DNA of 64,000 bases from positions 62,001 to 126,000 of the forward strand of contig NZ_FNHY01000001.1 in assembly GCF_900103605.1 (NCBI RefSeq). Reading direction: 5' to 3'. The translations under genes and the position numbers were made by a program. A model generated the notes under the pieces. It searched no databases, was not told the DNA's origin, and saw only the letters and a program-made list of their open reading frames with translations. Position 1 is the first letter of the stretch; the number at the start of each line of letters is the position of its first letter. This stretch comes from Psychrobacillus sp. OK028. Its GTDB lineage: Bacteria > Bacillota > Bacilli > Bacillales_A > Planococcaceae. Shown piece by piece: positions 36,387 to 45,527 of the stretch.

Positions 36387-37757
36387 ATGACAGTTATGGT
36401 TCAAAATCAGCGCAGGGTAAAGTATGCAACAGATAAGCTTAATAAGATGTCAGCAGAAGAAATTAAAGAATACCAAGAGTTATTACTTCAAAAGCAACTA
36501 AGGAGAGCAGTTCGAAATTCCTCCTACTATCGTAATATATTTAAAGACTTGGGAATTCGACCAGAAGATATTCTAACTTTAGAGGATTACCGGGAGTTAC
36601 CAGTTTTTATGAATAAGGAGTTAGAAAGAGAGAGTCAGCGTCGTTCTTTGGAGGAAAATGGTCATCCTTTTGGAACTCATTTATTATGCCGCCCGGACGA
36701 AGTTGCATTTACGGGAACTACAAGTGGTACATCCGGAACACCTACATTTACTTACACGTACACCGCTCAGGATGTTCAAACGATGAATGAATACATTCGT
36801 AATATGTTAGAGTATGGTGGTATTTATGAAGGGGATCGATTGTTATTTAGTCATTCATTGGGCATATATGCTACTTCTTCTATTTTGTTTGGAGTAAGGG
36901 AGCATGGGGTGCTACCAATTGACGTAGATGTACGGGCAGGTAGTCAGATGATCTTAAAATACACACAATTGACTCAACCGAATGGTGCAATGATGACTCC
37001 TTCTTTAGCAGAGCATTTAATCGACAAAGCGCCCACTTTAATAGGAAAGGGCGTAGATAGTTTTAACTTACAGGCATTATTTACAGTTGGAGAAATTGGA
37101 ATTGGAATTCCAGAAATTAAACATAAAATTGAAACCGCTTACAATTGTAGGGTGTATGACTACTTAGGCGAGATTGGTTTTTCATGTGATTCCGATACTT
37201 ATTATGGAATTCATTGTGTATCGCCGGATCTAGGTTTATTCACAGAGGATATTGTGGACCCGGAGACAAGAAAACCAATTGAGTTAAAAAATGGTGTTGT
37301 TGGTGAAGTGATCATGACGGAATTACGAATTATAGGACTCCCACGTATTAAGTATGCTACTGGTGACTTAATAGAAGTATCAACAGAGCCATGTCCAGGT
37401 TGTGGATTTACAGGACATCGAGTGAGGGTTGTTGGGCGCTCAGATGATTTATTGATTGTCAAAGGTGTCAATGTTTACCCATCTGCTATAAAAAATATAT
37501 TAACTAAGTTTCCATCAGAGTTAACAGGTGAATTTCGTGTAGTTTTAGAAAGTCCTCCACCACGAGTTATTCCACCACTGTTACTGAAGATTGAATTTGC
37601 TTCTGGAATAACAGAAAGTGATTTACATTATATCGAAGAAAAGGTATTGCATGCACTTCATCAGAAATTACGTATTACACCGAGTATTGAGTGGTGTAAG
37701 CCAGGGACATTAGAAAAACAATTAACTAAAACATCTTTGTTTGAGAGAAGGTATTAG
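36387..37757 (+). CDS. PaaK-type AMP-dependent CoA ligase
   Basis: The 456-residue product has the phenylacetate-CoA ligase layout: an N-terminal QLRRAVRNSSYYRNIFKDLGI block, the nucleotide motif TGTTSGTSGTPTF, the mid motif YLGEIGFSCD and the C-terminal hinge and lid (TGHRVRVVGRSDDLLIVKGVNVYPSAIK). Such enzymes adenylate an aryl or other carboxylate and transfer it to CoA. An AAGGAG site is about 12 bases before the ATG, a little long. It leads a four-gene set with a CoA transferase, an amidohydrolase_2 protein and an APC permease. The substrate could be an aromatic or small acid; it is not determinable here. Confidence 0.85.
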   Translation: MTVMVQNQRRVKYATDKLNKMSAEEIKEYQELLLQKQLRRAVRNSSYYRNIFKDLGIRPEDILTLEDYRELPVFMNKELERESQRRSLEENGHPFGTHLLCRPDEVAFTGTTSGTSGTPTFTYTYTAQDVQTMNEYIRNMLEYGGIYEGDRLLFSHSLGIYATSSILFGVREHGVLPIDVDVRAGSQMILKYTQLTQPNGAMMTPSLAEHLIDKAPTLIGKGVDSFNLQALFTVGEIGIGIPEIKHKIETAYNCRVYDYLGEIGFSCDSDTYYGIHCVSPDLGLFTEDIVDPETRKPIELKNGVVGEVIMTELRIIGLPRIKYATGDLIEVSTEPCPGCGFTGHRVRVVGRSDDLLIVKGVNVYPSAIKNILTKFPSELTGEFRVVLESPPPRVIPPLLLKIEFASGITESDLHYIEEKVLHALHQKLRITPSIEWCKPGTLEKQLTKTSLFERRY

Positions 37758-37784
37758 AAGCATAAATGATAGGAGAAAAAGAAA

Positions 37785-38954
37785 ATGAAAAAACCATTAG
37801 AAGGAATAAAGATATTAGATTTAACTTGGATATTTTCAGGACCTTTCTCTACTATGTTACTGCAGGATTTAGGTGCGGAAGTAGTGAAAATAGAAATGCC
37901 TGGAATTGGAGATAAGACTCGATATTTCCCTCCTTTTAAGAATAATGAAAGTGGTTATTTCTATATGTTAAACAGAGACAAAAAATCTGTTGCACTTGAT
38001 TTAAAAACTCCTGAGAATCAACAAACTTTTAAAGAATTGGTAAAAAGTTTTGATATTGTAGTTGAAAATTTTACACCAGGTACGATGGCCAAGATGAAAC
38101 TGGACTATGAATCTTTACGAGAGGAAAATCCTTCGCTAATCTACGCATCTATTTCAGGATTTGGTAGTTATGGAACGGATTCAAACTTGCCAAGCATTGA
38201 CCCTATTGCACAAGCAATGGGAGGTTTAATGGGCCTCACTGGTGAAGTTGGAAGAGCACCACAGAAGACCGGACCAGGAATTACGGATGGAATAGCTGGA
38301 ATATATTTAGCTCTAGGAATTGTTAGTGCATTATACGAAAGAGAGCAAACAGGTCTTGGACAAGAAATTGAAGTAAGTATGCAAGAAGGCGTAGTTTCTT
38401 TGCTTGAAGATGCTGTAATTCGTATAAGTATGACCGGAGAAACTCTAAAACCAAAGGGAAACATAGATGCCTTTGGTGCTCCTTGGGATTCTTTTAAAAC
38501 AAAAGATCATAAATGGGTGATGATTTGTGCATTAGATAGTAAACAATTTGAAACGTGTTTCCAACTGATTGGAAGATCTGATCTTGCTGAGGAGTTTGCA
38601 GGTGATACAAATAAAGCCAATAAAAAAAGATCTGAGCAATTGGAATTGCTAAATAGTGTCTTTGGTGAATGGGTTCTACAGCAATCCGCAGGACAGATAA
38701 CTGAAATACTCCGAGAAAAAGGGATTCTCGTTGGAGAAGTTAAAACAGTAAATGAGTTATTAGAGGATCAACATTTGAAGGATCGAAAGATGTTTTCTAT
38801 TTTACAACATGACTCCTTAGGTACAATTCAAATTGCCAATTCTCCAATATTGTTTAATAAACATCGTCATAGCTCTATTCAAGATAATAATGTACGAACC
38901 GCTAAAATTGGGGAGCATACATCAGAAATATTAGAAAAATACTTAAAAAAGTAA
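37785..38954 (+). CDS. CaiB/BaiF-family (class III) CoA transferase
   Basis: The 389-residue product opens with the family start (PLEGIKILDLTWIFSGPFSTMLLQDLGAEVVKIEMP) and carries the likely catalytic Asp168 in GPGITDGIAGIYLALG. NRDKKSVALDLK and SISGFGSYG are also typical. These enzymes move CoA between carboxylic acids through an aspartyl-CoA thioester. It starts 28 bases after the ligase gene behind AGGAGAA. Having both a ligase and a transferase in one operon suggests a pathway through CoA thioesters. Confidence 0.85.
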   Translation: MKKPLEGIKILDLTWIFSGPFSTMLLQDLGAEVVKIEMPGIGDKTRYFPPFKNNESGYFYMLNRDKKSVALDLKTPENQQTFKELVKSFDIVVENFTPGTMAKMKLDYESLREENPSLIYASISGFGSYGTDSNLPSIDPIAQAMGGLMGLTGEVGRAPQKTGPGITDGIAGIYLALGIVSALYEREQTGLGQEIEVSMQEGVVSLLEDAVIRISMTGETLKPKGNIDAFGAPWDSFKTKDHKWVMICALDSKQFETCFQLIGRSDLAEEFAGDTNKANKKRSEQLELLNSVFGEWVLQQSAGQITEILREKGILVGEVKTVNELLEDQHLKDRKMFSILQHDSLGTIQIANSPILFNKHRHSSIQDNNVRTAKIGEHTSEILEKYLKK

Positions 38955-38984
38955 TGATTATTAATAATAAGGGAGATGTTTTGT

Positions 38985-39938
38985 GTGAAGATAGATTGTT
39001 CCAATACACTACCAGAATTTATTATTGAGGGATTTTCAAACCCAGGTCCAGAAAATGAAGGTTATCTAAAAGTATTTGGTCCTAGATGGGCAGAAATGGT
39101 AGGCTGGACAAAACAAGAATTTTTTGACAAAGTAGAACACAATAAAATTGATAAAGTAGTTAATGAGATTATGATAGAAATGGAAAAGCAGTTTTCTATG
39201 GAAAACTTTATCAAACAATTAGATGAAGCTGGAATCGCTTATCATGCTATTCATAATATGGATTATGGAAGAAATGGAGATGAGGAACCAGCAGATCATG
39301 ATTATGTGGCTAGTATTCTTGCAAAATATCCTGATAAATTCTTTGGATTTGCTGGATTTAATCCCCATAAAGGAGTTAAGAGTCTAAAGGTCGTTCGGAA
39401 GGCTTTGACAGAACAAGGCTATAAAGCTGTGGTGTTACCACCATACGAACATGGGGTACCGGCAAATGATCGTAGATATTATCCGCTTTATGCATTGTGT
39501 GAAGAGTTAGACATACCAATATGGATTCATACTTCTATCAATTACTTTAAGGATACTTCCCTTTATATTGATCACCCTTCTAATTTAGAGCAGCCCTTGA
39601 CAGATTTTAAAAATCTAAAAATCATTGCTGGTCATGGGGGATGGCCATGGGTAAATGATATGGTAGGTATGCTATTAAAATATGAAAATCTCTATGTTGA
39701 TACTTCTGCATTTCGTCCTAAATACGTAGCTGAGAAAAATACAGGATGGGATATGTACATGTATTACGCAGACAATATGTTACAAAACAAAATCCTTTTT
39801 GCTACTGATTGGTTAACAATGGGACTCCCAATTTCGGAGGTCATAAAAGAAGTAGAAGCATGGCCACTAAGGGATTCTGTTAGAAGTAAGTATTATTGGG
39901 AAAATGCGAATAAATTGTTCAAATTAAATCTTGAATAA
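38985..39938 (+). CDS. amidohydrolase_2-family TIM-barrel hydrolase or decarboxylase
   Basis: I choose the GTG at 38985 because GGGAGA sits about 9 bases upstream; the ATG at 38976 overlaps that site. The 317-residue product has the amidohydrolase_2 marks: IWIHTS on one strand, IIAGHGGWPWVNDM (strand with His), and ILFATDWL with the catalytic Asp. The N-terminal HxH of most members is replaced by KIDCSN, as in some branches. Members are decarboxylases (ACMSD, gamma-resorcylate) or hydrolases of lactones and amides. It is 31 bases after the CoA transferase, in the same operon. Confidence 0.75.
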   Translation: MKIDCSNTLPEFIIEGFSNPGPENEGYLKVFGPRWAEMVGWTKQEFFDKVEHNKIDKVVNEIMIEMEKQFSMENFIKQLDEAGIAYHAIHNMDYGRNGDEEPADHDYVASILAKYPDKFFGFAGFNPHKGVKSLKVVRKALTEQGYKAVVLPPYEHGVPANDRRYYPLYALCEELDIPIWIHTSINYFKDTSLYIDHPSNLEQPLTDFKNLKIIAGHGGWPWVNDMVGMLLKYENLYVDTSAFRPKYVAEKNTGWDMYMYYADNMLQNKILFATDWLTMGLPISEVIKEVEAWPLRDSVRSKYYWENANKLFKLNLE

Positions 39939-39962
39939 TAAAGCAAAAGGGGAAATGAGCTT

Positions 39963-41411
39963 ATGCAAAAAGGTATATCCGGTAATTCATCTCCAAATAA
40001 TAATACAGTTTCTTTAAACAAATCATTATCAAAATGGGATTTACTTTCAATAGGAATCGGTGCTGTAATTGGTTGGTCGTGGGTAATTTATGGTGGCGTT
40101 TGGACAACAGTTCCCGGCAGTATGGGAGGGGTTCTAGCGTTCCTGATAGGAGGAATTTTATGTACTTTCATAGGGCTTACTTATGCAGAACTGTCTTCAG
40201 CACTTCCTTATGCTGGCGGAGATATTATTTATACCTATGAAGGGATTGGTCCAAAGTGGGCTTACTTTTCAGGGGCAATGCTAACCATCATATTTGCGGG
40301 TTTAATAATTATTGAAACAATTATGTTACCTTTAATGCTTGTTGCGCTAGGTTTTCCAGTTCCCCAATTTGTGCCACTTTACACTTTGGGAGGAGAAGTT
40401 GTTTATTTATCTTATATTATACTTTCTATCATAGTAAATCTATTTTTTGCATTAATGAATTATAGAGGAATAGAATTTTCAAAAGTTTTTCAAACAATAA
40501 CAGTTGCTGTACTGTTATTTGCCTCTATCTTTTATGTTGGAAGTGGTATTATTCTTGGTAACGCTGATAACGCAAAACCATTCTTCACGGGATTCCAAGG
40601 TCTGTCTCTTACACTTTTAATGGTGCCTAGCTTTCTAATGGGGTTTAATGCGATTGCTCAAGCAGCAGAGGAAACATCGATTAAGGCATCTCTAATAGGG
40701 AAAATAGTGATAATCACAGTTTGGGCTAGTGTGCTTTTCTATATCTTTATCATAATTGGGACGGCATTTGGTGCTGATAGTCAATTGCGTGAAAGTGCAA
40801 ATATAGTAGTTCTTGATTCATTATTGGCACTCTATCCAACATCATCGATTCCCATGTTATTTGTTGCAATAGCATCTTTAATTGGATTACTGACTTCTTG
40901 GAATGCAGCTTATATTGCCGCAAGTAGAGTACTTTTAAGTATGGGTAGAGGAGAATATATTCCCGTAAAATTTGCAAAAATCCATCCCAAATATAAAACT
41001 CCCGGCTTAGCAACTATGTTTTTATTTGTTATTAGTAGTTTCGGGGCATTCCTTGGAACAAGTACACAAATATTTGGAAGCCTTGTGAATGTAGTAGGAT
41101 TTTTTGCAGTATTTTCTTGGTTGCTCGTTACGATCGCTTTTGTTCGACTTAGAAAGTTACAGCCGAACCTAGATCGACCTTACCGTGTGAGAAATGCTAA
41201 CTTAATTGGTTTTATGGCAATTGGCTCTTTGATATTCTATATGTTCCTCTATACTCCTTTTAATCCTTTAGGCGGGTTAACTTTTGCTGAATTAATGATA
41301 ACTGTAGGTATTTTAGTTGCGATTATAGTTATTTACTTCAAATATGTTCACTTCTCTTCAGTGGATGAAAAGTACAGAAAGTCTCAGCTTTTTGGTGGTT
41401 TAGACAAATAA
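39963..41411 (+). CDS. APC-superfamily amino acid/amine permease
   Basis: The 482-residue product has about 12 membrane segments and the glycine motif of helix 1 (SIGIGAVIGWSWVIYGG). A substrate-site type helix (GFNAIAQAAEETSIKAS) lies at about 225-245. It begins 24 bases after the amidohydrolase_2 gene behind AAAAGGGG, so it is part of the same operon and is the likely importer for this pathway. It is a different branch from the APC protein at 9516. Confidence 0.85.
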   Translation: MQKGISGNSSPNNNTVSLNKSLSKWDLLSIGIGAVIGWSWVIYGGVWTTVPGSMGGVLAFLIGGILCTFIGLTYAELSSALPYAGGDIIYTYEGIGPKWAYFSGAMLTIIFAGLIIIETIMLPLMLVALGFPVPQFVPLYTLGGEVVYLSYIILSIIVNLFFALMNYRGIEFSKVFQTITVAVLLFASIFYVGSGIILGNADNAKPFFTGFQGLSLTLLMVPSFLMGFNAIAQAAEETSIKASLIGKIVIITVWASVLFYIFIIIGTAFGADSQLRESANIVVLDSLLALYPTSSIPMLFVAIASLIGLLTSWNAAYIAASRVLLSMGRGEYIPVKFAKIHPKYKTPGLATMFLFVISSFGAFLGTSTQIFGSLVNVVGFFAVFSWLLVTIAFVRLRKLQPNLDRPYRVRNANLIGFMAIGSLIFYMFLYTPFNPLGGLTFAELMITVGILVAIIVIYFKYVHFSSVDEKYRKSQLFGGLDK

Positions 41412-41416
41412 ACAAC

Positions 41417-41450
41417 AAGCACTCAATTGCACTGTCATTGAGTGCTTTTC
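41417..41450. terminator. bidirectional terminator between permease and lysR-type gene
   Basis: AAGCACTCAAT at 41417-41427 pairs with ATTGAGTGCTT at 41437-41447, loop 9, with TTTC after it and A-rich sequence before it. It can serve both convergent genes. Confidence 0.8.
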
Positions 41451-41453
41451 TTG

Positions 41454-42374
41454 TTAAAGGATTTGTTCATATTTCCATTCGGTGATGTAAGTTGACAGTG
41501 ATTTAACTATTTCAGCTTTCTCTGGTGAAAAGTATTTTTTAGTGGAGTAGATTAATCCGAGCGAAGTTTTTGGTAGACCCAAATCAAGTAATGGAATGGC
41601 AACCACTTGTCCTGACATAATATCAGGATTACTATAAAGTTCGTTTTCAGTTTCAATTGTGATTGCAGTACCTTTTGCAATAGTTGCTCGTAAAGTATCT
41701 GTATTATTGGACTTAAATAATAAATGTAATTTACCATTTCTATCCACATAATTTGATAGAAACCAATTCATAAACTCGCCATTGTGCATCACGAAAGGCT
41801 CGCTGGCTATATCTTCATACTTCGCATAGGTTTTTTCAGAAAGGGGGGAATCTTTAGAAACAAGTACATAAAATTTAATATCCATTAATGGTTGAATATT
41901 TATAGAATGATGTGGTTTCATCGTTTTTTCGTAAAGAACAATAAGACTAATATCCAATTCATGATTGATGACCGATTCTCTTAATGCGAGTGAACTATTT
42001 TCAATATATTCAATATCCAAAAAAGGAAACTTTTTTTGAAAGGACAGTAACGCAGGAGTTAAAAAATGTAAGTGTAATCCTGCAACAGTTCCAATCGATA
42101 ATTTTTTGTTTAATTGATTACTTTTATTAGATTTCTCATTCATTTCGTCTACAATTTTTATGATTTGTTCTGCACGGTTCAGAAAAAACGGCGCATCTTT
42201 TGTTGGAACCACACCATTTCTAGAGCGAGTGAATAAGGAAAGTCCAAGTTCAACCTCTAATTTAGAAATAGATTGACTAATCGCAGATTGAGAAATATAA
42301 AGTTCCTCAGCAGCTTTTGTGAGGGATCGAAACTTATTGGCATAAATTATATGTAATAATTGTTCAAGCTGCAT
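41454..42374 (-). CDS. LysR-type transcriptional regulator
   Basis: The 306-residue product has an N-terminal winged HTH (residues about 3-62: RSLTKAAEELYISQSAISQSISKLEVELGLSLFTRSRNGVVPT) followed by a type 2 periplasmic-binding-like effector domain (about 90-300). The gene is convergent to the APC permease operon and may control it. Upstream, between 42404 and 42450, lie inverted repeats suited to autoregulation. Confidence 0.9.
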   Translation of the reverse strand: MQLEQLLHIIYANKFRSLTKAAEELYISQSAISQSISKLEVELGLSLFTRSRNGVVPTKDAPFFLNRAEQIIKIVDEMNEKSNKSNQLNKKLSIGTVAGLHLHFLTPALLSFQKKFPFLDIEYIENSSLALRESVINHELDISLIVLYEKTMKPHHSINIQPLMDIKFYVLVSKDSPLSEKTYAKYEDIASEPFVMHNGEFMNWFLSNYVDRNGKLHLLFKSNNTDTLRATIAKGTAITIETENELYSNPDIMSGQVVAIPLLDLGLPKTSLGLIYSTKKYFSPEKAEIVKSLSTYITEWKYEQIL

Positions 42375-42403
42375 TTACAATTCTCCTATCTCAATAGATT
42401 AAT

Positions 42404-42450
42404 TGTCACAATAATAAGATTATTAAAATTATACTATATTTTTATTGTGA
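42404..42450. promoter_or_regulatory. palindromic operator candidates in front of the lysR-type gene
   Basis: TCACAATA at 42406-42413 and TATTGTGA at 42443-42450 form an 8-bp inverted repeat. Inside it, AATAATAAGATTATT at 42410-42424 is itself palindromic (6-bp arms). Both sit 30-75 bases upstream of the start codon at 42374, where LysR proteins usually bind. Confidence 0.45.
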
Positions 42451-42899
42451 TAAGGCAATTTTATAATTATTTTCTTATAATAGTAGCTGGTACCTTTCAC
42501 TATTCAGTAGCTAAGTTAATATACTTGGCTACTGTTTTTATTTGCTCTAAAAATAAAACTCGCCGGACTGTAAAGCTTCAAATGCTTCAAATATTCTTGG
42601 ATGACGAATTCTTGGTTCGTTTACTAATAATTAAATTAGGGAGCCATCATCGTAAACATACTTAGGATTAATTGAACGATAAGGAGACTAATCGATCCTT
42701 ATCAATGATGTTTTATTCTACCCATAACTATTTCCTCTAAGTTCTAGACATTTCTTCTATTTTCTAAATCATTGAGATTTCTATAAAGTTTTAATTTTAA
42801 TATTAACTGATAATTATAAATAGTCATTCCATTCTTGAAATTTTTATGTTATAGTCATAATCATTACACATATACTGTAATTTAATAAGGGGTGTTTGA
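42451..42899. other. intergenic region with a hairpin and a minus-strand coding relic
   Basis: AGTAGC and GCTACT (about 42507-42530) form a small hairpin followed by TTTTT. Between about 42550 and 42680 the minus strand reads NPKYVYDDGSLI, a stop, LLVNEPRIRHPRIFEAFEALQSGEFYF and a stop. This looks like the C-terminal end of a lost gene, not identified. Promoter signals for the XRE-cupin gene must lie in the last 150 bases, but I see no strong match. Confidence 0.4.
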
Positions 42900-43445
42900 A
42901 TGGATGATATTCATCTGAAGATCAAGGAGTTAAGGCAAGAGAAAAATTTAACGCTAAAGGATTTAAGTGAGCAGACAGGTCTTTCTTTAAGTTTTTTATC
43001 CCAAATTGAACGAGGTGCATCCTCCTTATCGATTACATCTTTAAAGAAAATATCAGATGCTTTGAATATTCATATGAACTATTTTTTTCTTGAAAATAAT
43101 GATAATCAACGGTTTGTTGTTCGAAAGGAGGAACAGCATAGTTTTACTACAAATTTAGGTAGCCAAATTTATACCAGAATGTCTGGAACATTTGCTGGAC
43201 GAAAGCTGGAGCCATTGACTGTGACATTGCCACCTAATATGAAGGAAGATCATCCTTATAGTCACAATGGTGAAGAGTTTTATTTTGTGCTAGTTGGTGA
43301 AGTTGTTTTTTATATTAATAATGAGAAGTTTCATTTATATGAGGGGGATACTATTCATTTCCCATCTAGTCTTAGTCACCAATGGGAGAACCCGCTTGAA
43401 ACAGAATCGGTCGTGTTAAGTGTGGTAACCCCAATTATATTTTAA
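42900..43445 (+). CDS. XRE-cupin transcriptional regulator
   Basis: The 181-residue product combines an N-terminal XRE helix-turn-helix (residues about 5-60: IKELRQEKNLTLKDLSEQTGLSLSFLSQIERGASSLSITSLKKISDAL) with a C-terminal cupin_2 barrel (about 105-175, with HNGEEFYFVLVGEVVFYI and SHQWENP). The cupin half senses a small effector or metal. It starts at ATG 42901 or the base before it, behind AAGGGGTG. It is followed by hyuA 21 bases later, so it is the local regulator of the hydantoinase-type operon. Confidence 0.85.
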   Translation: MDDIHLKIKELRQEKNLTLKDLSEQTGLSLSFLSQIERGASSLSITSLKKISDALNIHMNYFFLENNDNQRFVVRKEEQHSFTTNLGSQIYTRMSGTFAGRKLEPLTVTLPPNMKEDHPYSHNGEEFYFVLVGEVVFYINNEKFHLYEGDTIHFPSSLSHQWENPLETESVVLSVVTPIIF

Positions 43446-43466
43446 CTAAATAGGAGAGTGATCAAT

Positions 43467-45527
43467 GTGAGAGTTGCTACAGATATAGGCGGCACATTTA
43501 CAGATTTAGTATATGTAGATGACAATGGAAATTTTGGAATTGCAAAAAGTAATACGACTCCTCCCCATTTCGAAAAAGGTGTATTGGATGTTATTAAGAA
43601 AAGTGGAGTTGATAAGTACCCGCTTACGATGTTTATCCACGGTACTACCGTAATCATAAACTCCTTAACAGAAAGAAAAGGTGCGAAAACTGCATTAATA
43701 ACAACAAAAGGCTTCCGTGATGTACTTGAAATTGCTAGAGGGAATCGGCCAGATTTATTCAATGTTAAATATGACAAGCCCAAACCATTTGTGGAACGTT
43801 ATTTACGCAAGGAAGTTAGTGAACGTTTGAATTACAAAGGGGAAGTTTTAAGCGAGTTAAACTTGGATGAAGTGAAAGAGGCTGTTGAATTCTTTAAAGC
43901 AGAAGGAGTAGAAGCGATTGCGGTTTCATACCTTCATTCTTATGTGAATCCTTCCCATGAAAAACAAACAGTTCAATTTATTAAAGAGATTTGGCCAGAA
44001 GTGAAAGTTACTGCATCTAGTGATATTACACAAGAATGGCGGGAATACGAAAGAACGAATACGGCGGTGTTGAATGCATATGTACAACCAGCTGCAACTA
44101 CATATATTGATAATTTGGAGCAACAATTATCTGAACAAGTCAATATTGAGCAGCGTTATATTATGCAATCCAACGGAGGGACGACCAAGTTTGCAAAAGC
44201 GAAGGAATCTCCTATTAATATGGTAGAATCCGGACCAGTTGCAGGTATCCTTGGTGCAGCTGTATTAGGAGAAATAATCGGCGAGAAGAATATCATTGCT
44301 TTCGACATTGGTGGAACAACGGCGAAATGTTCCCTTATCGAAAATGGAGAAGTTAAAGTTTCGACTGACTATTATATCGAAAAAGATAGTCGAAATGCAG
44401 GATACCCAATAAAAACGCCAGTTGTAGATATCGTCGAAATTGGAAATGGCGGTGGTTCTATTGCATGGATTGATGAAGCTGGTTCCTTGAAGGTTGGACC
44501 ACAGTCAGCTGGCGCAAGTCCAGGTCCTGTTGCATATGGTCAAGGCGGAACAGAACCAACCACTACAGATGCTAATCTTTTAACAGGTAGACTTTCATCT
44601 TCCAATTTTGATTATGACGTTAATTTAGAAAAAGTGAAGTCTGCTATTTCATCAAAAATTGGAGATCACTTTCAGATATCAGCAGAAGAAGCCGCACTTG
44701 GTATTATTCGAATTGCAAACTCAAATATGTTAAATGCTTTAAAACTAATTTCTATTCGAAAAGGGCATAATCCGCAAGATTTTACCTTGCTCGCATTTGG
44801 CGGTGGTGGATCGATGCATGCACCAGCACTTGCTTTGGAATTAGGAGTAAAGAAAGTAGTTATTCCTGTTGCATCACCCGTATTTTCTGCTTGGGGAATG
44901 CTGATGACAGATCTTCGCCATGATTATATCCAAACGTATATCAAACGCATGAATGAATTGACTATAGAAGAGATTAATCAGCAATGGTCGGAAATCGAAA
45001 AAAATGCGTTCCAACACTTTGAAGAAGAGGGAATGGAAGCGAGTAATGTAGAATTCCAACGATTTGCGGATATGCGCTATTTAGGGCAAGAACATACGGT
45101 GAAGGTGCCCGTTTCTAACGGGGATTGGTCAGAATTAGAAAAACAACAAGCAATTGCAGATTTCCACCAATTGCATGAGAAAAATTTTACGTTCAATCTA
45201 CCAGAAGCTCAGACAGAAATAGTTAATATTCATGTGACTGCCTTTGGAAAAGTTCCTAAACCAAAGCTCACAAAGTTAGAACGTTTAGGAACATTAGAAG
45301 AAGCGAAAAAAGAAAATAGAAATGTTTATTACGAAGAGGATGGTTGGGTGGATACTCCAATTTATGACCGTGATAAATTACCACCAGGAGCAATAGTACA
45401 AGGTCCAGCAATCGTGGAAGAAAAAGCTGCTGTAACGGTTATATATAAGCAACAAAAACTCTACCTAGATGATTACGGCAACATTATCATTGAAAAGGGG
45501 GAAAACTTAGATGACAACAACAACTAA
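43467..45527 (+). CDS. hyuA: hydantoinase/oxoprolinase A subunit, first copy
   Basis: The 686-residue product starts at GTG 43467 (AGGAG 10 bases upstream; a GTG at 43458 is part of that site). It has the Hydant_A_N block (ATDIGGTFTDLVY, then HGTTVIINSLTERKGAKTALITTKGFRDVLEIARG) and the ATPase-like core (AFDIGGTTAKCSLI, GNGGGSIAWID, GPQSAGASPGPVAYG). HyuA proteins use ATP to hydrolyse cyclic imides or lactams such as N-methylhydantoin, hydantoin or 5-oxoproline, always with HyuB. The stop overlaps the hyuB start by 17 bases. The substrate is unknown. Confidence 0.9.
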   Translation: MRVATDIGGTFTDLVYVDDNGNFGIAKSNTTPPHFEKGVLDVIKKSGVDKYPLTMFIHGTTVIINSLTERKGAKTALITTKGFRDVLEIARGNRPDLFNVKYDKPKPFVERYLRKEVSERLNYKGEVLSELNLDEVKEAVEFFKAEGVEAIAVSYLHSYVNPSHEKQTVQFIKEIWPEVKVTASSDITQEWREYERTNTAVLNAYVQPAATTYIDNLEQQLSEQVNIEQRYIMQSNGGTTKFAKAKESPINMVESGPVAGILGAAVLGEIIGEKNIIAFDIGGTTAKCSLIENGEVKVSTDYYIEKDSRNAGYPIKTPVVDIVEIGNGGGSIAWIDEAGSLKVGPQSAGASPGPVAYGQGGTEPTTTDANLLTGRLSSSNFDYDVNLEKVKSAISSKIGDHFQISAEEAALGIIRIANSNMLNALKLISIRKGHNPQDFTLLAFGGGGSMHAPALALELGVKKVVIPVASPVFSAWGMLMTDLRHDYIQTYIKRMNELTIEEINQQWSEIEKNAFQHFEEEGMEASNVEFQRFADMRYLGQEHTVKVPVSNGDWSELEKQQAIADFHQLHEKNFTFNLPEAQTEIVNIHVTAFGKVPKPKLTKLERLGTLEEAKKENRNVYYEEDGWVDTPIYDRDKLPPGAIVQGPAIVEEKAAVTVIYKQQKLYLDDYGNIIIEKGENLDDNNN

